From positions 436,868 to 500,867 of the forward strand of contig NZ_JANYMP010000005.1 in NCBI RefSeq assembly GCF_025061645.1: a stretch of DNA of 64,000 nt. The letters run 5' to 3'. Below the pieces are notes generated by a model. The model was not told the DNA's origin. It made no database searches and saw nothing but the letters and a program-made list of their open reading frames with translations. Both the position numbers and the translations under genes were made by a program. Within the stretch, counting starts at the first letter, position 1, and each line of letters begins with the position of its first letter. This stretch comes from Umezawaea endophytica. GTDB lineage: Bacteria > Actinomycetota > Actinomycetes > Mycobacteriales > Pseudonocardiaceae. This document shows, one piece after another, positions 59,773 through 64,000 of the stretch.

Positions 59773-61443
59773 GTGAGCAGCACATCCGCATGGGGCGCGA
59801 CGATTCGACGGCTCGCCCTGCCCGCGGCCGTGGTCCTGGTGGTGGCCGCGGTCCGGTTCCTCGGCGCCGACACCGCCGCCGCCGCGACCGGGTCGACCAC
59901 CACCCCCGAGTGCGCCGGGTTGGCGCAGTCGAGGATTCCGGCGTCGGCCATCAGCCTGCCGACCACCGGCGGTCGCGTCGAGGCGGCTGTGGTGACGACC
60001 GCGCTCGTCAGCGGCCGGACCATCGAGTACTGCCAGGTCGACGCGAGCGTCTTCCCCGTCGACCCGGCCGCGCCCGCCATCAAGCTGCGGGTCGCCCTGC
60101 CGTTCGGCTGGAACGGCAAGGCGATGATGTTCGGTGGCGGGGGCTACAACGGGACCATCCCCGACCTGAGGACGAACGTGCCGTTCGGCCCGGCGGACCA
60201 GCCCGCGCCGCTGGCCCGGCGGTACGCCACGTTCGCGAGCGACTCCGGCCACCAGCAGGGCCCGACGGCCGTCCCGTCGCTCGACGGCTCGTTCGGCGTG
60301 AACGACGAGGCCCTGAACAACTTCGCCGCCGGTGACGCGCTGAAGAAGACGCACGACGCGAGCCTGTTCGTCCTCCGGCACGCCTACGGGCGGAACCCCG
60401 CCGAGGTCTACTTCGCCGGTGGCTCGACGGGTGGCCGCGAAGCCCTCGTGGTCGCCCAGCGGTGGCCGTGGGCCTTCGACGGGGTGATTTCCGCCTTCCC
60501 CGCCTGGAACAACCTCAGCGAGATCCTGGAACTCGGCTACCTGACGCAGGTCCTGTCCCGCCCCGGCGCCTTCCCCGGCCCCGAGAAGCAGGGTCTCCTG
60601 TACACCAGCGTGATCGCCGCGTGCGACGGTCAGGACGGGCTGCGGGACAACATCGTCTCCAACCAGCGCGGCTGCCACTTCGACCCGCGTGTGCTCCGCT
60701 GCCCCGGCGGAGCCGACACCGGGCCGACCTGCCTGTCGGACGCCCAGATCGGGGGCGTGGTCGCCGCGTCCACCCCGTTCCGGTGGCCGTACCGGATCGC
60801 CAGCGGCGAGACCGGGTACCCCGGTTTCCCGTTCCTGTCCGGGGCGGACATGCGGACCCCGTTCCTCGGGTTCGGCACGACCGCGCCCGCCAACCCCATG
60901 CCGGTGACGAGCGGCTACGGGTTCCAGTACTGGGACCAGTGGGTGAAGTACATCCTGACCCGGGACCCCGCCCAGAACTCCTTGGACGTGGACCCGCGAC
61001 GTCCGGGCAAGTGGCTCGACCGGATCAGCCGCCTGTCCACGATCGAGGACCGCAACACCGTGGACCTGCGCCCGTTCGCCCGCGCGGGCGGCAAGCTGAT
61101 CCTGCTCCACGGCGACGCCGACGAACTGGTCTCCCACCGCTCGACGAACGACTACTACGAGCGGGTGCGGAAGGAGATGGGACCCGAGGCCACGCGCGAG
61201 TTCCTGCGGTACTACCTCGTGCCGGGGGCGAACCACGCGAACTTCGGCACACCGGCGTTCGCCGCGGGCTGGGACTCGCTCACGGCGCTCGAACGCTGGG
61301 TCGAGAGTGGACGGTCGCCGTCGAACCCCGTCGTCGCGGACGTCAACCACGACCGCACCCGTCCGCTGTGCGATTACCCGGCCTGGCCCAGGTACCGCTC
61401 GGGCGATCCGGACGACGCGGCGAGCTTCACCTGCGCGCGGTGA
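59773..61443 (+). CDS. Secreted tannase/feruloyl-esterase family protein lacking the CS-D-HC cysteines
   Basis: 556 residues from GTG 59773 (AGAGG upstream; GTG 59752 is also in frame). A signal peptide ends near ADTAAAAT. The triad is S218 (FAGGSTGGREAL), D450 (LHGDADELVSH) and H488 (GANHANFG). In characterised members a Cys before the Ser and one after the His form a disulfide (CS-D-HC motif). Here both are changed, to Gly217 and Ala489, so the disulfide is absent on both sides at once. It probably hydrolyses aromatic esters outside the cell, feeding the MHS carrier upstream. Confidence 0.85.
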   Translation: MSSTSAWGATIRRLALPAAVVLVVAAVRFLGADTAAAATGSTTTPECAGLAQSRIPASAISLPTTGGRVEAAVVTTALVSGRTIEYCQVDASVFPVDPAAPAIKLRVALPFGWNGKAMMFGGGGYNGTIPDLRTNVPFGPADQPAPLARRYATFASDSGHQQGPTAVPSLDGSFGVNDEALNNFAAGDALKKTHDASLFVLRHAYGRNPAEVYFAGGSTGGREALVVAQRWPWAFDGVISAFPAWNNLSEILELGYLTQVLSRPGAFPGPEKQGLLYTSVIAACDGQDGLRDNIVSNQRGCHFDPRVLRCPGGADTGPTCLSDAQIGGVVAASTPFRWPYRIASGETGYPGFPFLSGADMRTPFLGFGTTAPANPMPVTSGYGFQYWDQWVKYILTRDPAQNSLDVDPRRPGKWLDRISRLSTIEDRNTVDLRPFARAGGKLILLHGDADELVSHRSTNDYYERVRKEMGPEATREFLRYYLVPGANHANFGTPAFAAGWDSLTALERWVESGRSPSNPVVADVNHDRTRPLCDYPAWPRYRSGDPDDAASFTCAR

Positions 61444-61472
61444 TTCCCCCACACGCGCGCTGCCTGACCTGC

Positions 61473-61515
61473 GGATGACGCAACCACTCCCCCCACGGAT
61501 AACGGACGGATAACG
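61473..61515 (+). repeat. Short direct repeats upstream of the secreted repeat protein
   Basis: GGATGACG (61473-61480), GGATAACG (61497-61504) and GGATAACG (61508-61515) lie in the 155-bp gap before 61599, the last two 11 bp apart. This could be a regulator-binding array; nothing else is visible in the gap. Confidence 0.4.
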
Positions 61516-61598
61516 CCGGACTTGCCGATTTGATCCGACTGGCACGCTCCGGGGGCGCGGCCCCGTCTCAGGGCGCGCATCGCAGGGGGGAGAAGAAC

Positions 61599-63956
61599 AT
61601 GAGGCTGTCCGGAAGACCCGTGCGCGTCCTGTGCGCGGGCCTGGTGATCACCGCCCTGGCCTGCGGGGCGGTGGTCCTGCCCACGGGTAGTGCCACCGCG
61701 GCACCGCAACCGTCCTACGCCACCGTGTACCGCTCATCTTGGCTGAGCACCGACTCCCGCACCCCGCACCACAACAACACCACCGGCGACGCGCGCGTCG
61801 GGTCGTGGCGCGACGACAAGGGCGAGCAGCACACCGGCAAGGCCTACTTCACCTTCGACCTGGCCCAACTCCAGGGCGCCGAGGTGTTCTCCGCGTTCGT
61901 CCGGCTGCCCGAGGTGGCGGCCAACGACTGCGCCAAGCCACGGGCGACCGAACTGCGCGTGGTGAAGCCGCTCGGCAGGATCTCCTGGGCCCGCCAGCCG
62001 CGCGAGAAGGCGAAACTGCCCGGCCCGCAAGCCCTTGAGGGCTGCCTCTACGAGCGCGTCACGTGGGACCTCGGCGACACCGTCCGGCAAACGCTTGCCG
62101 AGGGCGGCACGAAACTCACCGTCGTGGCACGGATCTCGGCCGAGTTCCAGGACGACGTCGCGTACGGGCGCACCTACCACAACGACCCGTGGATCTACAT
62201 CGGCTACAACAAGCCGCCCGGGAAGCCGACCGGGTTGAGGGTCAACGGGAACGACTGCGGTCCCGAGCCGATGATCACCGCCTCCCGCGACCCGCTCGTG
62301 TCCGGCAGGTTCACCGATCCGGACGGCACCTACTCGCTCGACGCGCGCTTCGCCTTCTGGCCGGTGGCCGCGCCCGAGTCGCGGCGCGAGGTCTTCCCGG
62401 TCTGGGCGAGCGGCGGGTACGCCACCACGTACTACCCGAACGACATGCTCCAGGACGGTGGCACCTACGCGTGGGCGGTGCGCGGCGAGGACGGCTACGC
62501 CGTGTCCGAGTGGTCCGAGCCGTGCACCTTCTCCGTCGACCGCACCGCTCCGGCGGCAGCGCCGACGGTCACCTCGTCGGTGTACCGGGAGGACGGCGGA
62601 CCGCCCGGCGACGGCGGGGACGGCGTGCCCGGCGACTTCACCTTCACCGCGAACGGCGTGGCGGACGTGGTGGCCTTCGAGTACTCCGGCATCGGCGTAC
62701 CCGACGGGCGGGTCTCCGCCGACCAGCCGGGCGGCTCGGCGACGGTGACCGTCACGCCGACCCTCGACGGTCCGCTCGGCATCACCGTGATGAGCATCGA
62801 CCGGGCCGGGAACCGTTCTCCCGCAAGGGACTACCGGTTCTGGGTGCGCACCACCGCGCCGTCGGTCAAGGGCCCCCAGCCACAACTGGGCAAACCGACG
62901 GAGTTCACCTTCACCGCCAGGCAGGAGAACGCGGTCGGGTTCACCTACCGCCTGGACGACAGCCCGGAGACCACCCTCCCCCTGGGCCCCGACGGCACGG
63001 CGAAGGTCACGATCACGATCACGGACCCCGAGGCCCGGTACCACGAACTGGAGGTGTGGACCACCAACGCGGCCGGGCAGAGGTCGGGGATCACCAAGAG
63101 GCCGTTCGCCGTCGACCTGCTGGAGCCGACGATCTCGATCGACCCGTGGGACGGCGTGATCGGGCAGCGGCGGACGGCCACCTTCACGGCCCTGATGTCC
63201 GACGCGGTGTCTTTCACCTACCGGATCGGCGACGGCCAGGAGACGACCGTGCCCTCGTCCGCCGACGGCACGGCGCAGGTGTCGTTCACGCCGACCGCGT
63301 CGGGCTGGTCCAACGTGTCCGTGTTCTCCAGCAACCGAGACGGAGTCCGGTCCGGCACCGGCTGGGAATCCTTCGGAGTGGACGGCGCGGCACCGACCGT
63401 CACCAGCGCCGAGTACCCGGAGTGGACCGAGGCCGGCGGTCCGGGCGTGCCCGGCACGTTCACCGCGTCCTCACCGCTGCCCGGCCTGGTGGAGTACCGG
63501 TACGCCTTCGACGGCGAGCCGGAACGCACGGTCGCCGCGACGTCGAACGGCACGGCCTCGTTCGTCCGCACGCCGACGGGGCCGGGCTGGTCGTACCTGA
63601 AGGTGCGGGCGGTGGCGGACACCGGTCTGGTGTCCGACGAGAGGACGTACAGCTTCCGGGTGAGCGAGCGGGAGCCGGTCATCACCAGTCCCCAGTACCC
63701 GCCGGACGGCAGCGCGGGCGGCCGGGTGGGCGAGCCGATCGAGTTCACCTTCACCGCCGCGCTGGGCGGGTCGACGGAGTTCGTGTACCGGCTCGACTAC
63801 GGCCCGGAGACCACCGTCCCGGTCGGACCCGACGGGACGGCGACCATCACCTTCACACCGACGAGCACGAACAGCCTGTCGCTCCAGGTTTTCAGCCGCA
63901 CGCCCGAGGGCTTCGTGTCGGGGACGACGGACCGCACCTTCGACGTCCACGGCTGA
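61599..63956 (+). CDS. Secreted multi-domain protein: DNRLRE-like head plus bacterial Ig-like repeats
   Basis: 785 residues. A signal peptide (VLCAGLVITALACGAVVLP) ends near SATAAPQ. Residues about 37-205 look like a DNRLRE-type beta sandwich (DARVGSWRDDKGEQHTGKAYFTFDL). A fibronectin-like block follows, then about five Ig-like repeats of 80-100 residues that share TYRLD/ETTVPxGPDGTAxxTFTPT strands. No anchor or catalytic motif is seen. It is probably an extracellular adhesive or carbohydrate-binding protein. GGGGGGAGAAG precedes the ATG; a hairpin follows the stop. Confidence 0.75.
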   Translation: MRLSGRPVRVLCAGLVITALACGAVVLPTGSATAAPQPSYATVYRSSWLSTDSRTPHHNNTTGDARVGSWRDDKGEQHTGKAYFTFDLAQLQGAEVFSAFVRLPEVAANDCAKPRATELRVVKPLGRISWARQPREKAKLPGPQALEGCLYERVTWDLGDTVRQTLAEGGTKLTVVARISAEFQDDVAYGRTYHNDPWIYIGYNKPPGKPTGLRVNGNDCGPEPMITASRDPLVSGRFTDPDGTYSLDARFAFWPVAAPESRREVFPVWASGGYATTYYPNDMLQDGGTYAWAVRGEDGYAVSEWSEPCTFSVDRTAPAAAPTVTSSVYREDGGPPGDGGDGVPGDFTFTANGVADVVAFEYSGIGVPDGRVSADQPGGSATVTVTPTLDGPLGITVMSIDRAGNRSPARDYRFWVRTTAPSVKGPQPQLGKPTEFTFTARQENAVGFTYRLDDSPETTLPLGPDGTAKVTITITDPEARYHELEVWTTNAAGQRSGITKRPFAVDLLEPTISIDPWDGVIGQRRTATFTALMSDAVSFTYRIGDGQETTVPSSADGTAQVSFTPTASGWSNVSVFSSNRDGVRSGTGWESFGVDGAAPTVTSAEYPEWTEAGGPGVPGTFTASSPLPGLVEYRYAFDGEPERTVAATSNGTASFVRTPTGPGWSYLKVRAVADTGLVSDERTYSFRVSEREPVITSPQYPPDGSAGGRVGEPIEFTFTAALGGSTEFVYRLDYGPETTVPVGPDGTATITFTPTSTNSLSLQVFSRTPEGFVSGTTDRTFDVHG

Positions 63957-63971
63957 CCGCCCCGCGCCGTC

Positions 63972-64000
63972 GACGACCCGCGCCCGCCGGGCGGGTCGTC
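63972..64000 (+). terminator. Hairpin terminator at the right edge
   Basis: GACGACCCGC (63972-63981) and GCGGGTCGTC (63991-64000) form a perfect 10-bp stem with a 9-nt loop, 16 bp after the stop of the secreted repeat protein. It may extend beyond the window. Confidence 0.7.

Noticed and set aside
58066..61545. 1159-aa minus-strand ORF over the MHS carrier and tannase-like gene
   Set aside because: Same shadow effect; both plus-strand genes have clear family motifs and ribosome sites.

Overview
This is chromosomal DNA from a very GC-rich actinobacterium. Third codon positions are almost all G or C, GTG and TTG starts are common, and 4-nt stop/start overlaps (ATGA, GTGA, TTGA) are frequent. 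The gene set (Lrp next to a branched-chain dehydrogenase, XRE/MmyB-type regulator, several DesK/NarL-type two-component kinases, Tat-exported FAD oxidase, thaumatin-like secreted protein) fits a soil member of the Pseudonocardiales. That placement is inference. No rRNA, tRNA, CRISPR array, prophage or recognisable transposase is visible.

Layout. 0-6.5 kb: end of a thaumatin-like secreted protein, a PAP2-type membrane protein, a methyltransferase, a membrane-embedded hydrolase, and a 295-aa membrane protein that sits between two 40-bp direct repeats. 5.7-17.9 kb: a catabolic regulon of unknown substrate. It holds a nitrilase, a bicupin and a double NTF2-like protein, a LacI repressor, a HisD-like dehydrogenase with an SDR and an HpcH/HpaI aldolase, a sugar-type ABC importer with an alpha/beta hydrolase, and a second HisD-like dehydrogenase. 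Four copies of a palindrome centred on TACGTA (one with TACGCA) precede the four transcription units, so the LacI protein probably controls all of them. 18-22.4 kb: sensor kinases, a response regulator and a secreted serine hydrolase. 22.6-27.4 kb: an MFS pump, a Dabb protein, a quinone oxidoreductase, a membrane protein and a multicopper oxidase that has lost an internal segment and the reading frame.

27.4-30.3 kb: a GntR-controlled RidA / class II aldolase-like / esterase operon. 30.3-34.2 kb: branched-chain 2-oxoacid dehydrogenase E1-alpha, E1-beta and E2 with a divergent Lrp regulator. 34.4-40.6 kb: a Tat-exported berberine-bridge-type oxidase, a two-component pair, an XRE regulator and two oxidoreductases. 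40.7-45.1 kb: a hydantoinase/acetone-carboxylase-like pair in which HyuB carries a fused gamma-subunit-like zinc domain. 45.3-54 kb: an aromatic-acid cluster with aldo/keto reductase, TetR, maleate isomerase, VOC protein, esterase, MaoC protein, a monooxygenase of the salicylyl-CoA 5-hydroxylase type and an aryl-AMP ligase of the DhbE/SdgA type. 54.7-64 kb: an acyl-CoA synthetase, a GAF-PucR regulator, an MHS-type transporter, a tannase/feruloyl-esterase-like enzyme and a secreted multi-repeat protein.

How it fits together. Most of the window is accessory catabolism: import, activation as adenylate or CoA ester, oxidation, lyase or hydrolase steps, and entry into central metabolism as fumarate, pyruvate or acyl-CoA. 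Each unit has its own repressor. The least explained systems are the LacI/HisD-like regulon and the HyuAB pair with the fused domain.
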